A DNA stretch of 64,000 nucleotides from Acidicapsa dinghuensis (lineage in GTDB: Bacteria; Acidobacteriota; Terriglobia; Terriglobales; Acidobacteriaceae): contig NZ_JAGSYH010000004.1 in NCBI RefSeq assembly GCF_025685685.1, forward strand, positions 310,001 to 374,000, read 5' to 3'. This document shows, in pieces, positions 36,958 to 45,038 of this stretch. The notes under the pieces were generated by a model, which saw only the letters and a program-made list of their open reading frames with translations, was not told the DNA's origin and did no database searches. Within the stretch, counting starts at the first letter, position 1, and each line of letters opens with the position of its first letter. Made by a program: the position numbers and the translations under genes.

Positions 36958-37725
36958 CTATCGCCTGTAGCCTAGTTCCGCGCCGCCACTCACCGGCAAG
37001 ATACAGCCCGTAATAAAGCGCGCCTTGTTTGAAAGCAGAAACACTGCCGCATCAGCGATTACATCTCCGTGCGGGCAGGCGCCGAGCAGATGAATATCGT
37101 CCAGATATTTACGAATGCTGCCGGGATCTGGCTGCTCCTCGCACCACCGCTCAAGCATCGGTGTCCACACTCCTGCCGGACACACAGCATTCACGCGAAT
37201 GCCGTGAACCGCATAATCCGCTGCCATTGCTTTCGTCAGCGAAATCATCGCGCCCTTGGTTGCCACATATGCCGCATGGTTCTGCTGCCCAATCAGCCCC
37301 ACCATGCTCGCAGTGTTGAGAATGGCTCCCTTGCTCTCAGCAAGCGCCGCAAAGGCATAGCGAGTCGTCCAGTACACAGATTTGAGATTGATCCGCTGCA
37401 GATCGTCCCACTCCTGCTCACTCGTCTCGTGCAGCGGCTTCGACGGGCTCGCGATACCGGCATTGTTATGAACCGCATCAATGCGCCGATAATAGGCCAG
37501 CACCCTTTTTAGTGCGGTCTCGACTTCCGCGCCCTTCGATACATCGCAAACAAGTCCGATGCTTGCACCACCCGATTCCGCAGCCGTCGCCTCGGCCTTC
37601 GCTCCATCCACATCGAGCACCGCGACCGATGCGCCCTCTCGCGCATACGCGAGCGCACACTCGCGGCCGATGCCATCCGCCCCGCCCGTAACAACAATAA
37701 TCTTCTTCTCAAGATCACGCTCCAT
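36958..37725 (-). CDS. SDR-family NAD(P) dehydrogenase of the fucose operon
   Basis: 255-aa short-chain dehydrogenase. The nucleotide loop VTGGADGIGREC, NNAGIA motif, catalytic Ser in NTASMVGLIG and YVATK (Tyr and Lys) are all present. In the oxidative fucose route two SDR steps occur: L-fucose to fuconolactone, and 2-keto-3-deoxy-L-fuconate oxidation; sequence alone does not decide which one this is. The ATG at 37725 (MERDLEKK) is preferred; it overlaps the end of the regulator gene by 11 bp, so translation is coupled. The longer in-frame start at 37782 would extend far into that gene. Confidence 0.85.
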   Translation of the reverse strand: MERDLEKKIIVVTGGADGIGRECALAYAREGASVAVLDVDGAKAEATAAESGGASIGLVCDVSKGAEVETALKRVLAYYRRIDAVHNNAGIASPSKPLHETSEQEWDDLQRINLKSVYWTTRYAFAALAESKGAILNTASMVGLIGQQNHAAYVATKGAMISLTKAMAADYAVHGIRVNAVCPAGVWTPMLERWCEEQPDPGSIRKYLDDIHLLGACPHGDVIADAAVFLLSNKARFITGCILPVSGGAELGYRR

Positions 37726-38401
37726 CGATAGCTCGCTTTTCCCAGTTGGCATACGCTGTCTTCGCAAAGCGCTCCATCGCATGCTTCACATATTGCTCGG
37801 CAACTTCGCCTTCGCCTTCGCGCAGCAGATCGAGAATACGCTGATGCGCCTCGAGATCCCTGTCCCAAGGGCTGGTGCTCTGTCCGCTTGCCGCTACGCG
37901 CATGCGGACAAACGCGAAGAACGGCAGCAGAATCCTTCGCGCATGTTCGATGAGATATGGGTTTCCGGACAGCTCGCATAGCTCGCGATGAAAGAGCGCA
38001 TCGCAATCCAGCAGCTCATCCGGCTTACTCGCTTTCGCCGCGCGCCGCATGCCATCCACAGACGCCTGCAGCACGCTGAAATCAGCCTCCCGGCTTGCAG
38101 ACAACTTTGCCGCAAGACCTTCCAAAGCACCGCGCAACTCGTAAATCTGCACCACATCGCGCTCGGTCAAATGCATCACCCGCGCGCTGCGGCCAGCGGC
38201 CTTGGTCACAAACCCCTGCTGCGCCAGAATGTTGATCGCCTCACGAATCGACCCCTGCGCAACGCCAAACGTCGCCGCCCATTTGCCTTCCACAATGCGC
38301 GCGCCTGGCTTCAACGCTCCGCGCATAATTTCGCTGCGCAGCCGCTCTGCTAACGCATCTTTTACCAGACCTTCGGATTTAGTAACTGACGATTTCTGCA
38401 T
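37715..38401 (-). CDS. GntR-family (FadR/FCD-type) regulator of the fucose cluster
   Basis: 228-aa regulator. The winged helix occupies about residues 10-75 (LRSEIMRGALKPGARIVEGK, GVAQGSIREAINILAQQGFV), followed by an all-helical FCD sensor domain with metal-binding candidates (DALFHRELCELSGN, DLEAHQRIL). FCD regulators usually sense carboxylates or sugar acids, so fuconate or a keto-acid is a plausible inducer. First gene of the operon GntR-SDR-dehydratase-permease. Start at the ATG 38401 or the GTG 38410; neither has a ribosome site. Palindromic operator candidates cover the start and lie in the divergent region. Confidence 0.87.
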   Translation of the reverse strand: MQKSSVTKSEGLVKDALAERLRSEIMRGALKPGARIVEGKWAATFGVAQGSIREAINILAQQGFVTKAAGRSARVMHLTERDVVQIYELRGALEGLAAKLSASREADFSVLQASVDGMRRAAKASKPDELLDCDALFHRELCELSGNPYLIEHARRILLPFFAFVRMRVAASGQSTSPWDRDLEAHQRILDLLREGEGEVAEQYVKHAMERFAKTAYANWEKRAIDGA

Positions 38402-38480
38402 TTTAAGCACTCATTTTTAGAAGATTGATCCTAGATTGCTTAATTTGCGCTCGTCAAGTATAAATTTAAGCGCTTGCAAA
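38399..38480. promoter_or_regulatory. GntR operator candidates in the divergent fucose promoter
   Basis: An imperfect copy of the palindrome found at 38910-38929 is centred at 38408-38409 over the regulator start codons (TTTTAAGCACTCATTTTT). A half-site CTTAATTT lies at 38439-38446 and a second copy, AAATTTAAGCGCTTGCAAA, at 38462-38480. This would let one regulator control both its own operon and the divergent mutarotase gene. Confidence 0.6.
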
Positions 38481-38563
38481 ACGATCTATTGAGACTGGGC
38501 CTATATCCTCAATGGCCCCCTATATAAAGCGCTGATTCGCACTTTCTACAGGAGTTCAGCACT

Positions 38564-38887
38564 ATGAAACGCTTTGGAATGGTGATTCGACTGAAACCCG
38601 GCAGCGCTGAAGCATATCGGCAGTATCATGCGGCGGTCTGGCCAGAGGTGCTTGAGATGATCAAGGACTGCAAGATCAGCAATTACTCTATCTATTTCAA
38701 AGACGATCTGCTCTTTGGCTACTTCGAGTACCACGGAACAGATCTCGCCGGCGACTGGGCTCGCATGGCCGCGCATAAGAAGACCCAGGAATGGTGGGCT
38801 GTTATGGAGCCACTTCAGGATCCCCTGGAAACGCGAAAGCCCGGAGAATGGTGGGCTGAAATGGAAGAAGTCTTCCATCTGGATTAG
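38564..38887 (+). CDS. L-fucose/L-rhamnose mutarotase family protein
   Basis: 107-aa member of the RhaM/DUF718 ferredoxin-like fold: KRFGMVIRLKPGSAEAYRQY, HAAVWPEVLEMIKDC with catalytic His, NYSIYFKDDLLFGYFEY, EWWAVMEPLQDPL and the C-terminal W-W-x-E-M-E-E-V-F-H-L signature. These enzymes speed up interconversion of the alpha and beta anomers of 6-deoxy sugars. In this context L-fucose is the likely substrate. Preceded by GGAG at good distance; transcribed divergently from the GntR operon. Confidence 0.87.
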   Translation: MKRFGMVIRLKPGSAEAYRQYHAAVWPEVLEMIKDCKISNYSIYFKDDLLFGYFEYHGTDLAGDWARMAAHKKTQEWWAVMEPLQDPLETRKPGEWWAEMEEVFHLD

Positions 38888-38909
38888 GCTGGATCTTCAA
38901 CAGATTACC

Positions 38910-38929
38910 AAATTTAAGCACTTAAATTT
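38910..38929. promoter_or_regulatory. Perfect 9-bp-arm palindrome upstream of the fucosidase gene
   Basis: AAATTTAAG, centre CA, CTTAAATTT. The same core TTTAAGCACTT recurs around the GntR gene start, which points to the GntR-family protein as ligand. It lies 23 bp after the mutarotase stop and 100 bp before the GH29 start. Confidence 0.65.
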
Positions 38930-39028
38930 TTGGACCGACAAAGTTGAACAACTGTAGATCTCAAGAAATCGCTTATTTTTGGATTATCTTGACAACCTCA
39001 TCACCGGAAGTCTAGCGTTCTCATCGAT

Positions 39029-40387
39029 ATGAGTGCTTATATGTCTACCCGCCGTCAATTTCTCGCGTCGGCTGCGGCTGCCTCTTGCCTGCCGTTCCTG
39101 CCGAGGCTTGGGTTCGGAGAAGAATCGGAAACCGAACGTACTGCCTGGTATCGCAAAGCTAAATTTGGCATGTTCATCCACTGGGGACCGTACTCACAGG
39201 CCAGCATAGAAGCTTCGTGGCCGATCATGCGGCCCAAAACCGGCGGCATAACCCAGGCGGAGTATGTCGCGCTATCCAAGACCTTTAACCCCGTCAACTT
39301 TGATCCAGAGGCCTTCGTCGATCTCGCACGCAGCGCTGGGCAGCAGTACATGGTCTTCACCACCAAGCACCATGACGGTTTCTGCATGTTCGATTCGGCC
39401 TACACCGACTACAAAATCACCAGGTCTCCCTACGGCAAAGACATCGTCGCCATGCTCGCAAAGGCCTGCGGTGCGGACGGCATGCCGCTCGGTTTCTATT
39501 ACTCTCCGCCGGATATGCACCATCCCGACTTTCGCGACACCGGCAAACTGGCCGCCGACAACTGGAACGGCGAGCCTGACCGTCCGGAGTGGCCCATCTA
39601 TCTGCAGTACATGCAGCTTCAACTTACCGAACTGCTCACTCGCTACGGACCTGCCGCACTCATCTGGTTCGACGGTCTCTATCACCAGGAAAAGTACGAC
39701 GGTGCTCGCGTACTCGAAATGATCCACCACTTGCAGCCGGCAACGCTGGTCAATGATCGCATCGGCGTCGACGGCGACTACGAAACCCCCGAGCAGTTCA
39801 TCCCCACTGCCATTCCAACCAAGGGCGTGCGACTCACCGGTATCGCCCCCAGCGTTTCAAGCAAGCTCAAGAACAGCGTGCCGCGCCCAGAAGACTTTCG
39901 CCTCTGGGAAACCTGCATGACCATTAACGACACCTGGGCCTACAACAAAAACGATCACAACTACAAATCGTCGCAAACACTCATTCGCGGACTAGTCGAG
40001 GTCGCCAGCCGCGGCGGCAACTTCCTGCTCAACGTTGGACCACAGCCCGACGGACGAATCCAGCCGGAATTTCAGGATCGCCTGCATGTCATCGGCAACT
40101 GGCTCACGCTCAATGGCGACTCCATTTACGACACCACGTACGGTCCGGTACAAGGCGTCACAGGACTGCGTACGACCGCCAGCGGCAAGTCACTCTACGT
40201 TCATCTCTTTGACTGGCCCTCTGGAAAGTGCGCCGTTCCCGGCCTCGATGCTCGCGTCCTTTCAGCACGGCTGCTTGCCAACGGCAGGCCGCTCACCTTC
40301 CGCCAGACCGACGGTAATCTCGAAATCGATCTGCCCACTGAGGCACCTGATCCCAACGTCTCAGTGATCGCACTCAAGACGTTCTGA
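39029..40387 (+). CDS. GH29 alpha-L-fucosidase, Tat-exported
   Basis: 452 aa (448 if the second ATG at 39041 is used). A twin-arginine signal (STRRQFLASAAAASCLP) opens the protein. The GH29 barrel shows KFGMFIHWGPYSQAS, FTTKHHDGFCMFDS, GFYYSPPDMHHPD and the nucleophile Asp in LIWFDGLYH (about residue 215). A C-terminal beta-sandwich follows SRGGNFLLNVGPQPDG. Hydrolyses alpha-fucosyl linkages in the periplasm or outside, releasing fucose for the adjacent transporter and enzymes. Candidate GntR operator lies upstream. Linkage specificity cannot be read here. Confidence 0.9.
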   Translation: MSAYMSTRRQFLASAAAASCLPFLPRLGFGEESETERTAWYRKAKFGMFIHWGPYSQASIEASWPIMRPKTGGITQAEYVALSKTFNPVNFDPEAFVDLARSAGQQYMVFTTKHHDGFCMFDSAYTDYKITRSPYGKDIVAMLAKACGADGMPLGFYYSPPDMHHPDFRDTGKLAADNWNGEPDRPEWPIYLQYMQLQLTELLTRYGPAALIWFDGLYHQEKYDGARVLEMIHHLQPATLVNDRIGVDGDYETPEQFIPTAIPTKGVRLTGIAPSVSSKLKNSVPRPEDFRLWETCMTINDTWAYNKNDHNYKSSQTLIRGLVEVASRGGNFLLNVGPQPDGRIQPEFQDRLHVIGNWLTLNGDSIYDTTYGPVQGVTGLRTTASGKSLYVHLFDWPSGKCAVPGLDARVLSARLLANGRPLTFRQTDGNLEIDLPTEAPDPNVSVIALKTF

Positions 40388-40458
40388 TCCCACACGTGGT
40401 CGTCAGTCTCGCGAGTGATGGCCACAATCTTTCTCAATCTAGATATTTGTTCAGGCTG

Positions 40459-43158
40459 CTAGGGCCGTGACGGCGTGTCAATTACCCGCAGCGCTTTGGC
40501 AACATCTGCATCCGAGGGATTCAGCTTCTGTGCTTCCAGAAGTTCGACGCGACCGTTTTTCATGTCTCCAGAATGGCAATAGATCAGTCCCAAGTCTTTG
40601 TGAAGCAGCGGCTTTGCACTGCAATTGCCGCATACCTGAATCGCTTCCTTCAGCTGCGAAACAGCCTGCGGCCAATCGTGCGCGTCGGCTGAGGCAAGTG
40701 CAAAGTTGCCCAGCGACTGCGCTCGATCCATGATGTGCTGTTCTTGCTGCAACTGCTCAAATTGCGCCTGTAACCGCTTTGCCTCATCCGGATTCGTTTG
40801 CGACAGGATGCGAGCCAGGCTGTATAGCGCCTCACTGTAATCGGGACGCAACCGGATAGCTTTGCGCCAACATTCCGCCGCGCCAGCGGAATCTCCCTTA
40901 TGCTCCAGTTCCTTGCCCAGCATAAACTCAGCCTCGGCATTGTCTGGCCGTGCTTGGATTGACTTGCGGAGTGTCGCGATTGCCGTATCGGTCTCACCCG
41001 CCTGCCGCGCGATCAATCCGAGCAAATACCAGGCATCTGCCTGCCCCGCATCCAGCTTCACCGCAGTCTCAAGCTCTGGCTTTGCCTCTGTGTTACGCTG
41101 CAAATCGAGCAGAACACGTCCCTTGTTGTAATGGGCCATTGCGCTCTGCGGATCGAGTTGCGCTGCTGTCGAAAACTCAGCAAGCGCGCCATTCAGATCG
41201 AACCCATCTGCAAGAGCAATGCCAAGATTCAAATGTGCACCGACAGATTTAGGATCGAGTGTCACAACCTTACGAAACAGAGGCATCGCCTCACTGCTGC
41301 GATTCAACCGCACCAGCACCATCGCATAGGCACTCAGCGACGCAGGATTGTTCGGCTCCAGCTTCGTCGCGCTATCCAGCGCCTGCGCCGAATCGGCAAA
41401 GCTTCCTTCGCTTGCCAGAATGATGCCGAGATTCGCAAACGCCTGCGCGTACTTCGGATTATTCTCTGTCGCCTTGCGGAAAAGCTCTTCCGCTTCGGAG
41501 CCGCGATTCGTCTGTCCGTACAGCACTCCGAGATTGTTCTGTGCCTCAGCGTATTCCGGGTCGATAGAGATCGCGGTCTTAAACTCCTTCTCGGCCTCTG
41601 CTGCGCGGTTCGCCTTCAGGGCAAGCATCCCCAGCTGGTTGTGAACCGGGGCCAGATTGGCATCGAGTTGCTCGGCCTTTATCAGCGCGTCATGTTCGGC
41701 GCTCTCATCTCCGGTTTTATCCAACGCCAACGCCAGATTGTAATAGGTGCGCGCGTTGTTTGGATCTTTCGTAATCGCATCGCGATATTTCGCAACCGCT
41801 GTCTGCGCGTCTCCTGTCTCCAGATCCTGATTGCCCTGGTTGGCGGTTACATTAGCAGCAATCTCCTGCCCCTCGGCTGCTTTCTCTTTCTCAAAGAGGG
41901 CAAGCTGCTTTTTCGACTCTTCCGCATCACCCAGAGTACGCAGCACGTTGGCGAGCTGAAACCGCGCCTTGCTCGAGTTCGGCTGCACTTTCAAAGCCTG
42001 CTCCAGTATAGGCTTTGCTTCGGCCGCCTTGCCCTCATGCGCCAGCACAAAACCGAGGTTGTACGATGCGTCAAAATCTGCGGGCTTCATCCGCACAGCC
42101 GCGCGTAATTCTTTCTCCGCATCCGTATAGTTGCCAAGTCCGCGATTCACTACGCCGCTCAGATACAGCGCGTCAAAGTCATGCGGCTTTCGTTGCAGAT
42201 ACTCGCTCACGACCGGCTGTGCTTTATCAAACTGCGCCAGCACCACCAGTGCCTTCAAATAAGATACCCTAGTCACATCATCGGACGGATCAATGCGCAA
42301 CGCCTGCGCGAACTCCGGCGCAGCCTCGCCGAAACGATCAAGCTGGGTGTACACGATTCCAAGATTGAAATGTGCCTGCGCGTAATCCGGATGTTCCTGA
42401 ACGATCGCCTGCATCGTCTTGAGCGCGGAATCGGTATCGCCATTCTTCGAATAAGCTATCGCCAGATTAAGCTGAAGCACTTCATCCGCAGGTGCATTCT
42501 TCAAGGCTGCAATCGCCGCCGTATAACGCTTCTCTTCGATATAAGCCTTCGTCAATCCATCCAGCGCCTTTACCGATTGCGGATCCTTTTCAAGGATCTG
42601 CTGAAACACCTGAATTGCTTCGTCATTCTTCCCTGTCTTGCTCAGTGCAAATCCCAGTGGCAGCAGAATCTGCTCCGTGCCGGGATTCAACTTTGAAGCC
42701 GCACTCAACTCCACTGCAGCCCGCTGCGCCTTACCGCTGGTAAACAGCGCTACACCAAGGTTGTAATGCCCTTGCCATGAACCCGGGTCGAGCTTAACCG
42801 CTGATTCAAAAGCTGAAATCGCGCATCCAAATTTTTGTTCACTTGCGAAATGCGCTCCGAGCGCATCATAAGCCGCTGCCGTCGGATGCGTTGCGATTGC
42901 TTTCTCAATGTCCGCGGGACCATGGCACGGAGAAGTCGCCTGCGCCGCAGCAAGCCCTGGGACCGCCGAGAACACAAGCACGGCGGCACACCCTCCCCAT
43001 AGATTCCACACTCTCAGCGCCGCCCCGCGTTTCGGCTCCGAGGGCCATGTAACAGAACTCGAAGTCTGCGCCGGTTTAGGCAAGATTTGTGAAATCTCCG
43101 TGTCACAGAGTGAAACCGTCCGAGAGCACATCTGAGCTTCGGGGCGATTGGCTTCCAT
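40459..43158 (-). CDS. Long TPR-repeat protein, exported or membrane-anchored
   Basis: 899 aa, nearly all tetratricopeptide repeats from about residue 80 on; units such as AHFNLGIVYTQLDRFGEAAP and AQNNLGVLYGQTNRGSEAEE are clear, about 20 in total. A hydrophobic segment (CAAVLVFSAVPGLAAAQA) near residues 55-75 looks like a late signal peptide or anchor, so the true start may lie downstream of 43158 (another ATG is at codon 10). Two late cysteines (VCGNCSAK) could be a disulfide or metal pair. It is divergent from the CRTAC1 gene, a pairing often seen in Acidobacteriota; role probably protein assembly at the envelope. Confidence 0.82.
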   Translation of the reverse strand: MEANRPEAQMCSRTVSLCDTEISQILPKPAQTSSSVTWPSEPKRGAALRVWNLWGGCAAVLVFSAVPGLAAAQATSPCHGPADIEKAIATHPTAAAYDALGAHFASEQKFGCAISAFESAVKLDPGSWQGHYNLGVALFTSGKAQRAAVELSAASKLNPGTEQILLPLGFALSKTGKNDEAIQVFQQILEKDPQSVKALDGLTKAYIEEKRYTAAIAALKNAPADEVLQLNLAIAYSKNGDTDSALKTMQAIVQEHPDYAQAHFNLGIVYTQLDRFGEAAPEFAQALRIDPSDDVTRVSYLKALVVLAQFDKAQPVVSEYLQRKPHDFDALYLSGVVNRGLGNYTDAEKELRAAVRMKPADFDASYNLGFVLAHEGKAAEAKPILEQALKVQPNSSKARFQLANVLRTLGDAEESKKQLALFEKEKAAEGQEIAANVTANQGNQDLETGDAQTAVAKYRDAITKDPNNARTYYNLALALDKTGDESAEHDALIKAEQLDANLAPVHNQLGMLALKANRAAEAEKEFKTAISIDPEYAEAQNNLGVLYGQTNRGSEAEELFRKATENNPKYAQAFANLGIILASEGSFADSAQALDSATKLEPNNPASLSAYAMVLVRLNRSSEAMPLFRKVVTLDPKSVGAHLNLGIALADGFDLNGALAEFSTAAQLDPQSAMAHYNKGRVLLDLQRNTEAKPELETAVKLDAGQADAWYLLGLIARQAGETDTAIATLRKSIQARPDNAEAEFMLGKELEHKGDSAGAAECWRKAIRLRPDYSEALYSLARILSQTNPDEAKRLQAQFEQLQQEQHIMDRAQSLGNFALASADAHDWPQAVSQLKEAIQVCGNCSAKPLLHKDLGLIYCHSGDMKNGRVELLEAQKLNPSDADVAKALRVIDTPSRP

Positions 43159-43246
43159 TTATACCATGGCCGCTATTCACTCGGCACGATGCCGCAACCG
43201 CCATTTCGCAGCATCCCACACGCACTGCTACAATCCCGCGCAGGAT

Positions 43247-45025
43247 ATGGAATTACGGTGCCACGCTTCCCTGACGCTGATTGTCGCGTCTCTCTTTCTT
43301 CTGCTTCCTCATGGGCTTTGGTCTCAGATGGGTGTTGCCACCGGCAATGGTGTCGCCGTGCCTGCGCGTCCGCTACCCCCAGGCATGAAGCCGCCAGTTG
43401 TCAACTACGAAGACATCGCTGCACAAGCAGGACTCACCGCAGTGAATGTCTCAGGCGCCGAGAAAAACAAGCAATACATCGTTGAAACCACAGGCAACGG
43501 CGTCGCCATCGTTGATTACGACAACGATGGCCTTCCCGATATCCTGCTCGTCAATGGCGGCAAATTCCAATCCGGCGCAGCAACCCCCGAAGCGGTGCTC
43601 TATCACAATCTCGGCAATTTCAAGTTTGAAGATGTCACGCAAAAAGCAGGCCTCACGCACACTGGCTGGGGACAAGGCGTTTGCGCCGGTGACATCGACA
43701 ACGATGGCTATAACGACATCTTCATCACCGAGTGGGGACGCAACGTTCTCTATCACAACCAGGGCAACGGCACCTTCCGCGATGAAACGGAAAGCCGCGG
43801 CCTTGCCTCCCCTCAGACGCGCTGGAGTACCGGCTGCGCTTTCTTCGACTTCAATCGCGATGGCTTCCTCGATCTGATCGTCGTCCACTACATTGAGTTC
43901 GATCCAGCTAAGACACCGCACCCCGGCGAACGCTCACAATGCGAGTGGAAAGGTATGTCCGTCATCTGCGGTCCGCGCGGTCTGCCCGCGGAAACAGTGA
44001 CGCTCTACCAGAACGACGGTCATGGACATTTCACCGATGTCTCTGACGCCATGCACATCACTACGCCCAAAAACTATTACGGCTTCTCACCCGTCATCGA
44101 TGATTTCGACAATGATGGATGGCCCGATATCTTTATTGCATGCGACTCCACAGCAAGCCTCTACTTCCACAACCTTGGCGGCAAACGCTTTGAAGAGATC
44201 GGTGTCTCCTCAGGACTCGCCTACAACGATGAGGGCCGTGAACAAGCAGGCATGGGCGCGGCCGCGGCAGACTTCTTTCACAAAGGCCGCTTCGACATCT
44301 TCAAAACCAACTTCGCCGACGACACTCATACCTTCTATCGCAATCAGGGCAGCAACAACTTTTCCGACGACACCATCGACACAGGTCTTGCCGTCAATAC
44401 GCGCTACCTCGGTTGGGGCACTGCCGCAATCGACTTCGACAACGACGGATGGAAAGATCTGATCCTCGCCAACGGCCATGTCTATCCCGAAGTTGACTCC
44501 GGCCACACCAGCGAGGCGTTCAAGCAGAAACGCCTGCTCTACTGGAACCGTGGCGACGGACAATTTTATGATCTCTCGCCGCAAGCCGGCCCCGGCATCA
44601 ACACGCCGCACGCGTCGCGTGGTCTCGCCGTTGGAGACCTCAACAACGATGGCCGCGAAGAGATCGTCATCGTCAACATGGGCGAAGCGCCAAGCCTTCT
44701 ACGCAACAACGCTCCGTCTCTCGGCCACTCCATTCTTATTCGAGCACTCACGGCTACGGGACGCGACGCCATCGGAGCCCGCATCACCGTGACCGCCGAC
44801 AAGGTAAAGCAGATGGACGAGATTCGCAGTGGCGGATCGTACATTTCGCAGAACGATCTGCGCCTTCATTTCGGACTCGGCAAAGCAACCACAGCGGACA
44901 TCTCCGTCCGCTGGTCTGACGGCAAGACTGAAACCCTTGCAGGAGTGGCCGCAGACGAAGTCGTGACCATTCAGCAGGGCAAGGGCATCGTTCAGAAAAA
45001 GCTCTACACTTCCATCAAACAATAA
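43247..45025 (+). CDS. CRTAC1-type FG-GAP/ASPIC-UnbV protein
   Basis: 592-aa exported protein. Signal peptide (SLTLIVASLFLLLPHGLWS) then repeated calcium-binding FG-GAP/VCBS blades with DxDxDG patterns (DYDNDGLPDILLVNGG, DIDNDGYNDIFITEWG, DFNRDGFLDLIVVH, DFDNDGWKDLILANGH) forming a beta-propeller. A C-terminal ASPIC/UnbV domain follows: GRDAIGARITV, GGSYISQNDLRLHFGLG. Related to human CRTAC1; in bacteria often paired with TPR proteins and TonB receptors, possibly as substrate-binding or cell-surface proteins. The ATG at 43247 starts the signal peptide; the earlier frame from 43148 has no ribosome site. Confidence 0.87.
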   Translation: MELRCHASLTLIVASLFLLLPHGLWSQMGVATGNGVAVPARPLPPGMKPPVVNYEDIAAQAGLTAVNVSGAEKNKQYIVETTGNGVAIVDYDNDGLPDILLVNGGKFQSGAATPEAVLYHNLGNFKFEDVTQKAGLTHTGWGQGVCAGDIDNDGYNDIFITEWGRNVLYHNQGNGTFRDETESRGLASPQTRWSTGCAFFDFNRDGFLDLIVVHYIEFDPAKTPHPGERSQCEWKGMSVICGPRGLPAETVTLYQNDGHGHFTDVSDAMHITTPKNYYGFSPVIDDFDNDGWPDIFIACDSTASLYFHNLGGKRFEEIGVSSGLAYNDEGREQAGMGAAAADFFHKGRFDIFKTNFADDTHTFYRNQGSNNFSDDTIDTGLAVNTRYLGWGTAAIDFDNDGWKDLILANGHVYPEVDSGHTSEAFKQKRLLYWNRGDGQFYDLSPQAGPGINTPHASRGLAVGDLNNDGREEIVIVNMGEAPSLLRNNAPSLGHSILIRALTATGRDAIGARITVTADKVKQMDEIRSGGSYISQNDLRLHFGLGKATTADISVRWSDGKTETLAGVAADEVVTIQQGKGIVQKKLYTSIKQ

Positions 45026-45038
45026 CCCTTGCTCAGAA

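Noticed and set aside
41131..42108. 325-aa plus-strand frame inside the TPR gene
   Set aside because: Arg/Leu/Cys-rich antisense translation of TPR units.
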